DNA from: Candidatus Planktophila sp.
GTDB lineage: Bacteria; Actinomycetota; Actinomycetes; Nanopelagicales; Nanopelagicaceae
Direction: 5' to 3'
Assembly (NCBI GenBank): GCA_013205535.1
Contig: JABMMN010000067.1
Span: 1-45,476 of the forward strand
Length of the DNA: 45,476 nucleotides
A model generated the notes under the pieces. It saw only the letters and a program-made list of their open reading frames with translations, was not told the origin of the DNA and searched no databases. Positions 8,086-15,221 of the stretch are shown in pieces (position 1 is the first letter of the stretch; every line of letters begins with the position of its first letter). The translations under genes were made by a program, and so were the position numbers.

Positions 8086-8114
8086 AAAAAAATGGAGGTT
8101 CGCTCTTACCTCCA
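8086..8114 (-). terminator. Intrinsic terminator on the minus strand
   Basis: A perfect 7-bp inverted repeat (TGGAGGT at 8093-8099, ACCTCCA at 8108-8114, 8-base loop) is followed on the minus strand by seven T residues. This is a textbook Rho-independent terminator for leftward transcription. No leftward gene lies directly upstream of it: the next gene to the right runs rightward from 8225. It may end a short unannotated leftward RNA made from 8115-8224, or insulate the patB-like gene from antisense transcription. Confidence 0.7.
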
Positions 8115-8212
8115 CTTAACAGATGGCCCTAAAAAAGCCTTTATTTTTGCCGAAAGAGTAATTTCCGAAGGGTAAGTTCCCGATTTTTGGCAATCCCTTG
8201 TAGTTTTTTAGG

Positions 8213-8224
8213 TACCCTCAAGAA
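8213..8224 (+). promoter_or_regulatory. Leaderless -10 element (TACCCT, 6-nt gap)
   Basis: TACCCT at 8213-8218, then six bases, then ATG 8225. There is no Shine-Dalgarno. The same hexamer and spacing precede the gene at 38787. Confidence 0.6.
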
Positions 8225-8824
8225 ATGAGCCAGCAAATAGAGACCCAGATCGATGTAACCCTCACCGAGCGCAATCGTCTCAGCGCGCTCTTTCGTATCA
8301 TCCTTGTAGTGCCTATGGTGATCTTTCTTTCATCTTTCACCCCGACAAATTTCAGTACTTGGGAGAGTGATTACTTGGCCATAGGTTTTCTGTTCATACC
8401 TGTGGCCCTGAGTCTTGTTGTCCGGCAGATCTACCCGAGCTATCTCTTAGCTTTCAATGAGGCGTTTTTATCCCTATCAACACGAGTAGATGCATACATA
8501 TTTCTTCTCAGTGATGAGTACCCATCGATTGAAGAGAATGAGATTGTCAGCGTTACTTTTCCACTAGTTGATGCCAAGGCTCTAAGCCGTTGGCTGCCAC
8601 TTGTAAAGTGGTTTTTAGCCATTCCGCTTTATATCGTGGGTATTTTCTATGCCATCTATGCCTTCTTCTTCCTGACTATTTTTGCCTGGTTTAGCATCTT
8701 ATTCACGGGAAGATATCCACAAAGATGCGCTGAGGGTGTTGTAGGGGCCATTGCATTCTGGAACCGAACCCTTGGATATTCAATCCTGCTGGTAACGGAT
8801 GAATATCCAAGTTTCTCTCTCTAA
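8225..8824 (+). CDS. DUF4389-family membrane protein
   Basis: A 199-residue membrane protein with four hydrophobic segments (about residues 22-40, 50-66, 127-150 and 172-190). It ends with the family signature: FTGRYPQRCAEGVVG, then a WNR element and a final LVTDEYPSFSL. The RVDAYIFLLSDEYPS segment near residue 87 echoes the C-terminal LGYSILLVTDEYPS, suggesting an internal duplication of the DUF4389 motif. Function is unknown in the family. It is three bases upstream of the DNA glycosylase gene and probably co-transcribed with it, with no obvious functional link. Confidence 0.82.
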   Translation: MSQQIETQIDVTLTERNRLSALFRIILVVPMVIFLSSFTPTNFSTWESDYLAIGFLFIPVALSLVVRQIYPSYLLAFNEAFLSLSTRVDAYIFLLSDEYPSIEENEIVSVTFPLVDAKALSRWLPLVKWFLAIPLYIVGIFYAIYAFFFLTIFAWFSILFTGRYPQRCAEGVVGAIAFWNRTLGYSILLVTDEYPSFSL

Positions 8825-8827
8825 GGC

Positions 8828-9472
8828 ATGATCCTTCATTCAGCTCAAAAAATGCGCCGAATCACTACGAAGATTGGCAAACTAGATAAGGAATTTGCAC
8901 CGCTGATAGCTCGGCGACCACTGTGCACGATAGGAAGAAGTGAGCGCAGCGAAACAAACTTTGAATCACTAGTAAGTTCGATTATTGCCCAGCAACTTGC
9001 CACTAAAGCAGCTGAAACTATTTATGCCCGTCTGCGAGTTGCTTGCAAAGGTCGGATTACCGCCCGTAAATTAGAGTCATTATCTGAGAGTGAGCTCCGT
9101 GCAATAGGTATCTCTGGCGCTAAAACCCGCACGATTAAAGGATTATCTGCTGCAGTACTTGATAAAAGTATTCCAATCGAAAATATCGATGAAATTCATA
9201 AAGACGAAGAGATATTCGATGCCCTTACTTCACTCTGGGGTATTGGGCGATGGACCGTTGAAATGTTTTTGATGTTTCAATTAGGGCGGCTCAACATCTG
9301 GCCGATCGGGGACTTAGCAGTTCGCCGGGGCTGGGATATTATCCACAAAAATACAGAAGAGATACTGCCTAAAACCTTAGACTCTAAAGGTGAGAAACTG
9401 CAGCCCTACCGTAGCGTCGCTGCCTGGTACTGCTACCAAGCCGTTCATGAGGCTCGTGGGTTGGAGCTTTAG
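8828..9472 (+). CDS. DNA-3-methyladenine glycosylase, AlkA-type HhH-GPD
   Basis: A 214-residue base-excision repair glycosylase that removes alkylated purines. The helix-hairpin-helix is at LTSLWGIGRWTVEMFLMF (about 133-150), and the catalytic Asp is Asp162 in WPIGDLAVRRG. The N-terminal SLVSSIIAQQLATKAAETIY is the usual helical cap of the HhH-GPD fold. There is no N-terminal AlkA beta domain or Ada fusion, so this is a compact form. The start at 8828 is three bases after the DUF4389 stop. An internal ATG at 8852 (MRRITTKIG) is possible. The stop interlocks with that of msrB (4-base convergent overlap). Confidence 0.88.
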   Translation: MILHSAQKMRRITTKIGKLDKEFAPLIARRPLCTIGRSERSETNFESLVSSIIAQQLATKAAETIYARLRVACKGRITARKLESLSESELRAIGISGAKTRTIKGLSAAVLDKSIPIENIDEIHKDEEIFDALTSLWGIGRWTVEMFLMFQLGRLNIWPIGDLAVRRGWDIIHKNTEEILPKTLDSKGEKLQPYRSVAAWYCYQAVHEARGLEL

Positions 9473-9882
9473 ATATCCTCAAGTATCAGTGAGACCGAAT
9501 TAATGCACCAGCGCTCATCGGTTGGGACGTCATATCCCTCACCTTTGAAAATATGGCCTAAATGAGAACCACAGCCTGCACAACGTACTTCGGTTCGAAC
9601 ACGCGGAAAGAGCGAGCGATCCTCTATTAATTCAACGGCATCATCTGATGAGGGTGCATAGAAAGATGGCCAGCCACAGCCCGAATGAAACTTCGTCTCA
9701 CTCTTAAAAAGCACCGTCTTGCATGCCTTGCATTTATAAATCCCGACTTTGTCAGTATCGGTGTATTCACCCGTAAATGGACGCTCGGTTGCAGCATTCC
9801 TCAGAACCTCATATGAGAGGGGATCAATTGTGGCCGCAAGTTCGCTCTCGTCAATCTTTACTGGATAGTTTTTTTCACTCAC
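9469..9882 (-). CDS. msrB: Peptide-methionine (R)-S-oxide reductase MsrB
   Basis: A 137-residue cytoplasmic repair enzyme that reduces the R epimer of methionine sulfoxide. Zinc ligands are Cys51, Cys54, Cys101 and Cys104 (CKAC and CAGC). The catalytic Cys126 is in RWCINSVSL, and HSGCGWPSF is the conserved substrate loop. It starts with GTG in a 4-base GTGA overlap with the msrA stop, so the two are coupled. Together they cover both sulfoxide epimers. No targeting signal is present, so the enzyme should act in the cytoplasm. Confidence 0.95.
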   Translation of the reverse strand: MSEKNYPVKIDESELAATIDPLSYEVLRNAATERPFTGEYTDTDKVGIYKCKACKTVLFKSETKFHSGCGWPSFYAPSSDDAVELIEDRSLFPRVRTEVRCAGCGSHLGHIFKGEGYDVPTDERWCINSVSLILEDI

Positions 9883-10406
9883 GCCAAGGCTCCTGCCGTT
9901 GGATATGGAACACCAGCGCTGGAGTGACAGTCATATCCATTTGGATTTTTGGCCAAATACTTTTGGTGATACTCCTCAGCTAAGTAATAGGTGATGCCTT
10001 CATCGCTCATAATCTCAGTGCTGATCTGATCTAATCCCTGTGCAGTAAGAGCTCTTTGATACACATCCCGAGATGATTTGGCACTCTCAAGATGAGCTGT
10101 GGTGTTGGCATAAATTGCGCTACGGTACTGAGTTCCGATATCTCCTCCCTGGCGATTCGGGGTAGTTGGATCATGCATCGTCCAAAACTCTTCCAAGAGG
10201 CGTTGATAAGTAATCTTTGAATCATCAAAAACCACTTCCACCATCTCGGCATGGCCAGTTGCCCCAGTGCAGACCTGCTCATAGCTTGGATTGTGAGTGC
10301 TGCCACCCATGTAACCCACAGATGTCTCTAAGACTCCAGAGAGCTGCCAGAAGCGACGTTCGGCTCCCCAGAAGCAACCAGTTGCGAAGTATGCCGTTGA
10401 GTTCAT
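9879..10406 (-). CDS. msrA: Peptide-methionine (S)-S-oxide reductase MsrA
   Basis: A 175-residue reductase for the S epimer of methionine sulfoxide. The catalytic motif GCFWGAERRFW has Cys11 as nucleophile. GYMGGSTHNPSYEQVCTGATGHAE and YRSAIY are conserved family segments, and AEEYHQKYLAKNP is typical of the C-terminus. A Cys near residue 163 (GYDCHSSAGVPYP) may be the resolving residue. It heads the msrA-msrB pair. No strong ribosome site and no TANNNT box at the expected distance were found upstream, so its promoter is unclear. Confidence 0.95.
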   Translation of the reverse strand: MNSTAYFATGCFWGAERRFWQLSGVLETSVGYMGGSTHNPSYEQVCTGATGHAEMVEVVFDDSKITYQRLLEEFWTMHDPTTPNRQGGDIGTQYRSAIYANTTAHLESAKSSRDVYQRALTAQGLDQISTEIMSDEGITYYLAEEYHQKYLAKNPNGYDCHSSAGVPYPTAGALA

Positions 10407-10475
10407 ATCCCAATTCTTTCAGTTTCGTGAGTATTGTGCACGCGCTGATAACCTTGAGCCTGACATACCTTGTGA

Positions 10476-10547
10476 GCCCCCGTAGCTCAGGGGATAGAGC
10501 ACCGCCCTCCGGAGGCGGGAGCACAGGTTCGATTCCTGTCGGGGGCA
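10476..10547 (+). tRNA. tRNA-Arg (anticodon CCG)
   Basis: A complete 72-base cloverleaf. Acceptor GCCCCCG (10476-10482) pairs with CGGGGGC (10540-10546). The D stem is GCTC/GAGC, the anticodon stem CCGCC/GGCGG, the loop CTCCGGA with anticodon CCG at 10509-10511, and the T arm ACAGG-TTCGATT-CCTGT. The discriminator is A10547. CCA is not encoded. It reads the Arg codon CGG. Confidence 0.97.
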
Positions 10548-10716
10548 CGCGCGATGGAACTCATCTCACACAATGGAAATATCTTTGCATTCATCCTTGT
10601 TATTACGACCAGAAGACGAGAGAATAGGCGCCTTGCGCAGGCAAAAGTATGCGTACTACCAATGATGGTTTTAAGTAACTGTGCCTCGCCACAACGGGGC
10701 TAGAGGAGGCGTGCAG

Positions 10717-10986
10717 ATGGATTGGCGACATAAATCGGCCTGCCGCGATGAAGATCCCGAGCTATTTTTCCCAGTCGGTAACACGGGCCCTGCAATTAGT
10801 CAGATTGAAGAGGCTAAAAAAGTCTGTCAGCGCTGCATTGTGAGAGAGCCATGCCTTGCTTGGGCACTTGAGAGTGGTCAAGATGCCGGTGTGTGGGGCG
10901 GATTATCTGAGGATGAGCGCCGCGCCCTCAAGCGCCGTGCAGCCCGTAACCGCGCACGCCTGCAGGAGCAACAAAACTCTTTTTAA
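10717..10986 (+). CDS. whiB1: WhiB1-type iron-sulfur transcription regulator
   Basis: An 89-residue WhiB protein. The [4Fe-4S] ligands are Cys9, Cys37, Cys40 and Cys46 (CxxC between the middle two), followed by the GVWGG turn (58-62) and a basic DNA-binding tail (RRALKRRAARNRARL). The start is ATG 10717, with an AGAGGAGG ribosome site seven bases upstream. The in-frame GTG codons further upstream lack this support. The neighbouring pdtaS homologue matches the whiB1/pdtaS neighbourhood of mycobacteria, hence the WhiB1 call. Unlike many genes here, it has a leader and a strong ribosome site. About 170 bases separate it from the tRNA, with no other gene I could support. Confidence 0.92.
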   Translation: MDWRHKSACRDEDPELFFPVGNTGPAISQIEEAKKVCQRCIVREPCLAWALESGQDAGVWGGLSEDERRALKRRAARNRARLQEQQNSF

Positions 10987-12470
10987 CTGGTAACGCTTCT
11001 CTCGAGTGGGAATCGCAGTGTGACCGTTGTTCCTAAATCTGACGAGGCGAGAATGAGGGTTCCCATCAACTCATTTTCTGTCAGGGTATGTACGATTTGT
11101 AAACCGAGATTAGATGATGTCGCTAATTCAAAATCCTCTGGTAGCCCGACTCCATCGTCGATAATTGTGATGACACACTCATTGCTATAGCGGGCAAGTT
11201 TGATTGAGAGTGTGGAGCCCTTTTCGGCTAACCCATGCTCAAGTGCGTTATGCATGAGTTCGGTGATCACCAATGCCAGGGGTGTTGCAAGTCGTGATTC
11301 AAGTGAGCCCATCTCACCCTCACGCACTATTGATAGCTCACCCATTCGTGGGCTCAGCTCAAGTGCATGTGTGATTAAAGTAGTCAGGACTGCGTCAAAG
11401 GCGACGTCATTTTCGCTACTGCTCGAGAGCGTCTCATGCACCAGTGCGATTGATGCAATTCTTCGCACGGCCTCATTAAGTGCCAAAGCTGCTCCTGGAT
11501 CCTCGATACGCCTGGCCTGCAAACGAAGGAGTGCCGAGACAGTCTGTAGATTATTTTTGACCCGATGATGAATCTCGCGAATTGTCACATCCTTTGTCAC
11601 AAGTTCACGATCGCGCCGACGTAACTCGGTCACATTTTGAAGCAAAACTATGGCACCAATTCGGTCAATTCCCGCAAGAAGTGGGAGTACCAATAAGTCA
11701 ATTGTTGCGCCTTGATTATCAATTTCGACTCTACGCATCATCTTTCCAGTCAGTTGCGTACTAATACCCTCTTCATGTGCATGGGCTGATTTTCTGATGA
11801 GCACCTCTGACAACTCACTTAGCTTGTTGTTTTCAATCTCATTTTTCCAACCCATCCGACTAAAGGCAGATCGAGCATTCGGGCTGGCAAATGAGATCAC
11901 ACCATTGACATCAAGGCGAATTAATCCATCACCAACACGGGGAACCGGCTGAAGGATGAGATCTGGATCCTTATAGGGAAATGCTCCTTCTGCGACCATT
12001 CGGTAAAGAGCATGTGCGATCTCTCGATAATTAAGTTCAAGGGAGCCAGGAGAGCGCATCAAATCAGCGTTTCGATGGCGAGAGATGACGGCAATCACCG
12101 ATCCATCGAAGAAGACCGGAATCGTCTCCTCTTTGATCATGAGTCCATCTATTTTTTCAGGCTCGGCGTCACGCATAATCTCTCCACTTGAGAGAGCCTG
12201 ATCAATATTACTTCTAACCCCCCATGTAACCTCATCGCCAATCACATCATCGGCAAAGACCGTTGCAGCAGTGGTGGGGCGGATGTGTGCAATTGCGACA
12301 TGACCTGTTGGCCATAGCTTCACATCTTTTCTGATCGGAACCCAGAGAATTAAATCAGCAAATGAGAGATCCGAGAGCAGCTGCCAATCTGAAACTAACT
12401 CTCGTAGGCGTTGAGCTTGATTAATTGTTATAGAGCTACGCCCATCAATTAGAGATTCAAATTCTGGCAT
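10983..12470 (-). CDS. pdtaS: PdtaS-like cytosolic sensor histidine kinase
   Basis: A 495-residue soluble kinase with no membrane segment. Domain order is an N-terminal GAF-like sensor (about 25-160), a PAS-like domain (about 175-285), a HisKA_2 dimerisation segment with IREIHHRVKNNLQTVSALL (His pair near 301-302), and an ATPase domain with IIDDGVGLPED and NLGLQIVHTL. In mycobacteria PdtaS phosphorylates the antiterminator PdtaR, which is not in this window. The start is ATG 12470, with a GGAG six bases upstream. A TTG at 12482 would overlap the upstream gene. It lies 2 bases after the DUF6912-like stop, and its own stop interlocks with that of whiB1. Confidence 0.88.
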   Translation of the reverse strand: MPEFESLIDGRSSITINQAQRLRELVSDWQLLSDLSFADLILWVPIRKDVKLWPTGHVAIAHIRPTTAATVFADDVIGDEVTWGVRSNIDQALSSGEIMRDAEPEKIDGLMIKEETIPVFFDGSVIAVISRHRNADLMRSPGSLELNYREIAHALYRMVAEGAFPYKDPDLILQPVPRVGDGLIRLDVNGVISFASPNARSAFSRMGWKNEIENNKLSELSEVLIRKSAHAHEEGISTQLTGKMMRRVEIDNQGATIDLLVLPLLAGIDRIGAIVLLQNVTELRRRDRELVTKDVTIREIHHRVKNNLQTVSALLRLQARRIEDPGAALALNEAVRRIASIALVHETLSSSSENDVAFDAVLTTLITHALELSPRMGELSIVREGEMGSLESRLATPLALVITELMHNALEHGLAEKGSTLSIKLARYSNECVITIIDDGVGLPEDFELATSSNLGLQIVHTLTENELMGTLILASSDLGTTVTLRFPLERSVTS

Positions 12471-12472
12471 CA

Positions 12473-12859
12473 CTATCTCCAACTATCTATCTCTTGTGCA
12501 ATCTCCTGCGTTGCAAACCAGACAAGTTCATCACTACCGTCATATGCCAAGAGAGCACATTGAACCTGCCCCCACATGATGGGGGCACTCAAAGTGATTG
12601 AGTTCCCGATGTTCTCACCACATTGGCTGGGTATGAGCTCAAGGGCTAAAACTAGGCCTGGGGCGCTGCTTGAACTCCGTAACTCTAACGATGAGGCACC
12701 GGCTAAAACTGAGAGAAGGTACTCGATCTCTTCTGCATCACAATCTGCATTCTCATCTAAAAAATCTGGCGTTGATGCAAAGACACAATCTTTTTCAAGG
12801 CCCTGGCTCGAAAGAAATCCCACAAGATCACCGTGACTGATAGGAAGGTATGCACGCAT
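12473..12859 (-). CDS. DUF6912-like protein
   Basis: A 128-residue soluble protein beginning MRAYLPISHGDLVGFL, with acidic EEIEYLLSVLAGASSLEL and a hydrophobic GLVLALEL strand. The pattern resembles the actinobacterial DUF6912 family (N-terminal MRVYLP), recalled from memory rather than searched. No catalytic motif or membrane segment is seen. It is the first gene of a pair with pdtaS, two bases apart, and its ATG has a TACCAT hexamer six bases upstream, so it is probably leaderless. A link to PdtaS signalling is possible from the context only. Confidence 0.65.
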   Translation of the reverse strand: MRAYLPISHGDLVGFLSSQGLEKDCVFASTPDFLDENADCDAEEIEYLLSVLAGASSLELRSSSSAPGLVLALELIPSQCGENIGNSITLSAPIMWGQVQCALLAYDGSDELVWFATQEIAQEIDSWR

Positions 12860-12871
12860 GCCGTAATGGTA
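12860..12871 (-). promoter_or_regulatory. Leaderless -10 element (TACCAT, 6-nt gap)
   Basis: Minus-strand TACCAT lies six bases before ATG 12859, with no Shine-Dalgarno. It sits in the 19-base gap after the CpaE-like gene, so the DUF6912/pdtaS pair may have its own promoter. Confidence 0.55.
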
Positions 12872-12878
12872 TTAGAAG

Positions 12879-13979
12879 TTAACGCACGAGCTCACTGGCT
12901 ATTGCCGCTATAGATTTACGCAGGCCAGAGCGCTCATTGACCTCGATGAGAGTTGATTTCTGTGCCTGTGCAGCCGTGATTGCGCGGGCATCACGAGAGA
13001 TCATGCGGACATTGCGGGGATGTAGTGGCGTCGTAATTGCTAGAAACTTGACCTCTTCCTCACTACCTTTGCGCCCTTGAGAGCGCATATTGAGTGTAAA
13101 ACTCAGAGCACTTCGAATTGAGGTCTTCTGGATCAAGGAGGTGACCTGTTCTAAGCGATGAAGACCTAAGACATCAGGGCGGGCAATGACCATCAACTCA
13201 TCACCTTGATCACATGACCATGTCGTCATCGTAGATGTCCATCGTCTATCAGTCAGACGATTAGATAGGCCAGAGATTGAGCCTAGATCGATAATAATAT
13301 GATCAAATGACTGCGTAGCTTGATCCATAAATGTGTCAATTGAGGCCGCCTGCTCCTGGGAGATCTCAGCGATGGAGAGCGCCGGTGCGATCGAGCGCCA
13401 ACCTGCCTCGCTTTGTAGATTGCGCACAGCGAGTAATGCAGCAATTGATGGTGCTCGAAAGTTTGCATCGATGAGCAGAGTGGCTTTTTCAACGATGCTT
13501 AGCTCCATAGCGATATTGATTGCCAAGGTCGTACAGCCCGTATAGCTACCAGCCGAACCAACTGCAAGCACCTGTGATCTACGGACTTGGCGTGAAAGTT
13601 GTGTGTTTTGGCGCAGCATAGGCGCACGTATATAACCTCGAACTAAACTGATTAAATCTGTGGTGGTAATTGGAATAGCATGGAGTTCGCCGAGTGATGC
13701 ATCTTGAGTGATGTTATTAGAGAAACCAATAAGTTGCTTCACTTTTGGGGTCAAAGCATCTAAGCGCTCACGTGTGATTCCAGATAGATCTGGGGCAAAT
13801 ATCACAATCGCCGCACAGGCACTCTCCGGACTGCCTTTGATAAAACCCTCTAAGGCATCACTATCAATCGCACGAAAGATGACACTCCAACCCTGTGCGA
13901 AGAGCGTCCCAGCAACAAAGCTCTCGATTTCAGGATTTGCAATAGCGGTAATCACAGTTGGAAGCTCTAAATCAGACAC
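12879..13979 (-). CDS. MinD/CpaE-like protein with degenerate Walker A (putative pseudo-ATPase)
   Basis: About 366 residues from the GTG at 13979: an N-terminal receiver-like region, then a SIMIBI P-loop fold of the CpaE/MinD type. The P-loop reads GSAGSYTGCTT (about 141-151). Both signature lysines of the deviant Walker A motif KGGxGKTT are absent, the second being replaced by Cys. The Walker A'-like LLIDANF (Asp171) and B-like IIIDLGS (Asp231) remain. It therefore may not hydrolyse ATP. GTG 13979 is preferred because it overlaps the SAF gene stop in GTGTCTGA. No CpaF/TadA secretion ATPase or pilin gene is nearby. Confidence 0.75.
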   Translation of the reverse strand: MSDLELPTVITAIANPEIESFVAGTLFAQGWSVIFRAIDSDALEGFIKGSPESACAAIVIFAPDLSGITRERLDALTPKVKQLIGFSNNITQDASLGELHAIPITTTDLISLVRGYIRAPMLRQNTQLSRQVRRSQVLAVGSAGSYTGCTTLAINIAMELSIVEKATLLIDANFRAPSIAALLAVRNLQSEAGWRSIAPALSIAEISQEQAASIDTFMDQATQSFDHIIIDLGSISGLSNRLTDRRWTSTMTTWSCDQGDELMVIARPDVLGLHRLEQVTSLIQKTSIRSALSFTLNMRSQGRKGSEEEVKFLAITTPLHPRNVRMISRDARAITAAQAQKSTLIEVNERSGLRKSIAAIASELVR

Positions 13980-14571
13980 GTGAGCGCACCACGACCAAGC
14001 GTCCATGTGTTGTCGCACTCAGGAGCCTGAGAACCTGGGTCTGCTCCACTGCAACAGTCAGTGATGTATCACCTCCAAAGTTTTTGCTCCGAGTATCAAA
14101 ATTTAGAAGTGTGACTCCCCCTAAAATCAACACAGGATCCTCTTGTAACTCTCCATTATTACTATCCACTACCCAGTAGATATCTATACCTTCACCAGCT
14201 GATATCCCTGAGGCAATATCAGCGCCTCTGATGCTTAAAGGAACTGCACTCGCTGCTCCACCATCACGCCTTGAACTCACGCTCTTACTTTCTAGAATCT
14301 GACCTGGCGTGAGCATATTTGTCACTACCAAACCGAGAGGATCATCTGATTTCGCTAAATAAAGGGCTGCACTGGAATCTAAATCTAAATGCCGAAGTTC
14401 CAGATCACCTGTGTCGATCAGATGCCCTGGCACCATATCAACGAGGGCAACCCAGTACTCACTGCCTCGTTGAGAGAAACTAGCAAGAAAAAATGCAGAG
14501 AGAAATGAGGCGATAATGAGAGCGATTGCGAGTGGCGTGCGAGTACGTGAGGTGTCTTTTCTGAGTGTCAT
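13972..14571 (-). CDS. SAF-domain membrane-anchored protein (CpaB/FlgA-like)
   Basis: A 199-residue protein: basic start, one membrane helix (about 13-31), then an SAF domain with YWVALVDMVPGHLIDTGDLELR and LTPGQILESKSV, as in Flp-pilus CpaB and flagellar FlgA. The C-terminal part contains the further beta-rich segment typical of actinobacterial SAF proteins. It should be membrane-anchored with the domain outside. It is translationally coupled to the CpaE-like gene by an 8-base overlap. The pair looks like a remnant or minimal form of a Flp/Tad locus, but no pilin or secretion gene is present in the window. Confidence 0.75.
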   Translation of the reverse strand: MTLRKDTSRTRTPLAIALIIASFLSAFFLASFSQRGSEYWVALVDMVPGHLIDTGDLELRHLDLDSSAALYLAKSDDPLGLVVTNMLTPGQILESKSVSSRRDGGAASAVPLSIRGADIASGISAGEGIDIYWVVDSNNGELQEDPVLILGGVTLLNFDTRSKNFGGDTSLTVAVEQTQVLRLLSATTHGRLVVVRSRV

Positions 14572-14655
14572 AGCGTGAACTCAAGGGTAATACTCAGAGA
14601 GATATTGGTTTTATCCACAATCACCCATAAGGATGAGTCAATCTCAGCACTCCGG

Positions 14656-14684
14656 TTGAGGAAAATACTTCAGTAACTCATAAA
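14656..14684 (+). promoter_or_regulatory. Possible promoter of the DUF6459 gene
   Basis: TTGAGG (14656-14661), a 17-base spacer, then CATAAA (14679-14684), nine bases before ATG 14694. Each hexamer matches four of six consensus positions. There is no Shine-Dalgarno before the ATG. Confidence 0.35.
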
Positions 14685-14693
14685 CCTATCTCT

Positions 14694-15221
14694 ATGACTA
14701 CCAATCCCATCTATGACATCCTACCCATATTCAATCAGATTACACTCACTACAATTTCAAGCGATGAGAGCGAAGATTGGCTTCACCCAGTTCTTGAGAT
14801 TTTCAGGCCATGTCCTGCTCCACAACTTATTACACAGAGCCGGCTCTATCTCGTTCCTAGCGTATTTGACGATGAGTTTGATCCTGACTTTGCCCCTGAA
14901 CCAACTTCAGCGCATGATCTACCTGATTTGGTTGAATGGTGCACGAATTTTGCGCGCAATATTGTGGAAATTTACGCAGGGCGCCGATCACCCACACAGC
15001 TGACTAAGCAGTTTCATCATCGTATATTCAATGAGTTAATCAAAAAATCTGGGAGCGAAAAAGAGGTGGGTAGGATCAGAAAAATTCATATAAGTGAACC
15101 TCTAGATGGAATCTGCGAAACTACCGTCACAGTCAGATATGGAGATCGCTTGCGAGCCCTGATCTTTAGATTCGAGGGCGTTGATAAACGCTGGCTTTGT
15201 ACTGCCCTGACCTTGCTCTAA
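14694..15221 (+). CDS. DUF6459/Rv3239-region-type conserved actinobacterial protein
   Basis: A 175-residue soluble protein. The N-terminal half is low in recognisable motifs. The C-terminal half (about 80-175) has the DUF6459 pattern: [18 protein letters not shown], then [18 protein letters not shown] and [21 protein letters not shown]. The family is of unknown function and is commonly found next to secA in Actinobacteria, as here. The tight linkage suggests a link with protein export or the envelope, which is inference. It converges on secA with interlocked stops (CTAA, 4-base overlap). Confidence 0.75.
   Translation: MTTNPIYDILPIFNQITLTTISSDESEDWLHPVLEIFRPCPAPQLITQSRLYLVPSVFDDEFDPDFAPEPTSAHDLPDLVEWCTNFARNIVEIYAGRRSPTQLTKQFHHRIFNELIKKSGSEKEVGRIRKIHISEPLDGICETTVTVRYGDRLRALIFRFEGVDKRWLCTALTLL

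Noticed and set aside
10554-10703. A 49-codon open frame between tRNA-Arg and whiB1
   Set aside because: It starts seven bases after the tRNA, has no ribosome site or TANNNT box, ends inside the whiB1 ribosome-site region, and its residues (basic, Cys-containing, no domain pattern) look random. It is more likely the whiB1 leader.
11200-11568. Open frames antisense to pdtaS and similar ones at 13708-13983, 20625-20903, 21056-21466 and 42249-42674
   Set aside because: Shadow frames opposite well-supported genes. Their sequences are Ser/Arg/Thr-rich without domain patterns or ribosome sites.
14611-14619. Perfect DnaA box TTATCCACA in the gap between the SAF and DUF6459 genes
   Set aside because: Single copy in the gap, no cluster, no AT-rich unwinding region and no dnaA/dnaN genes. 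One nine-base match in 45 kb is easily chance. A similar TTTTCCACA at 18606-18614 is equally isolated.
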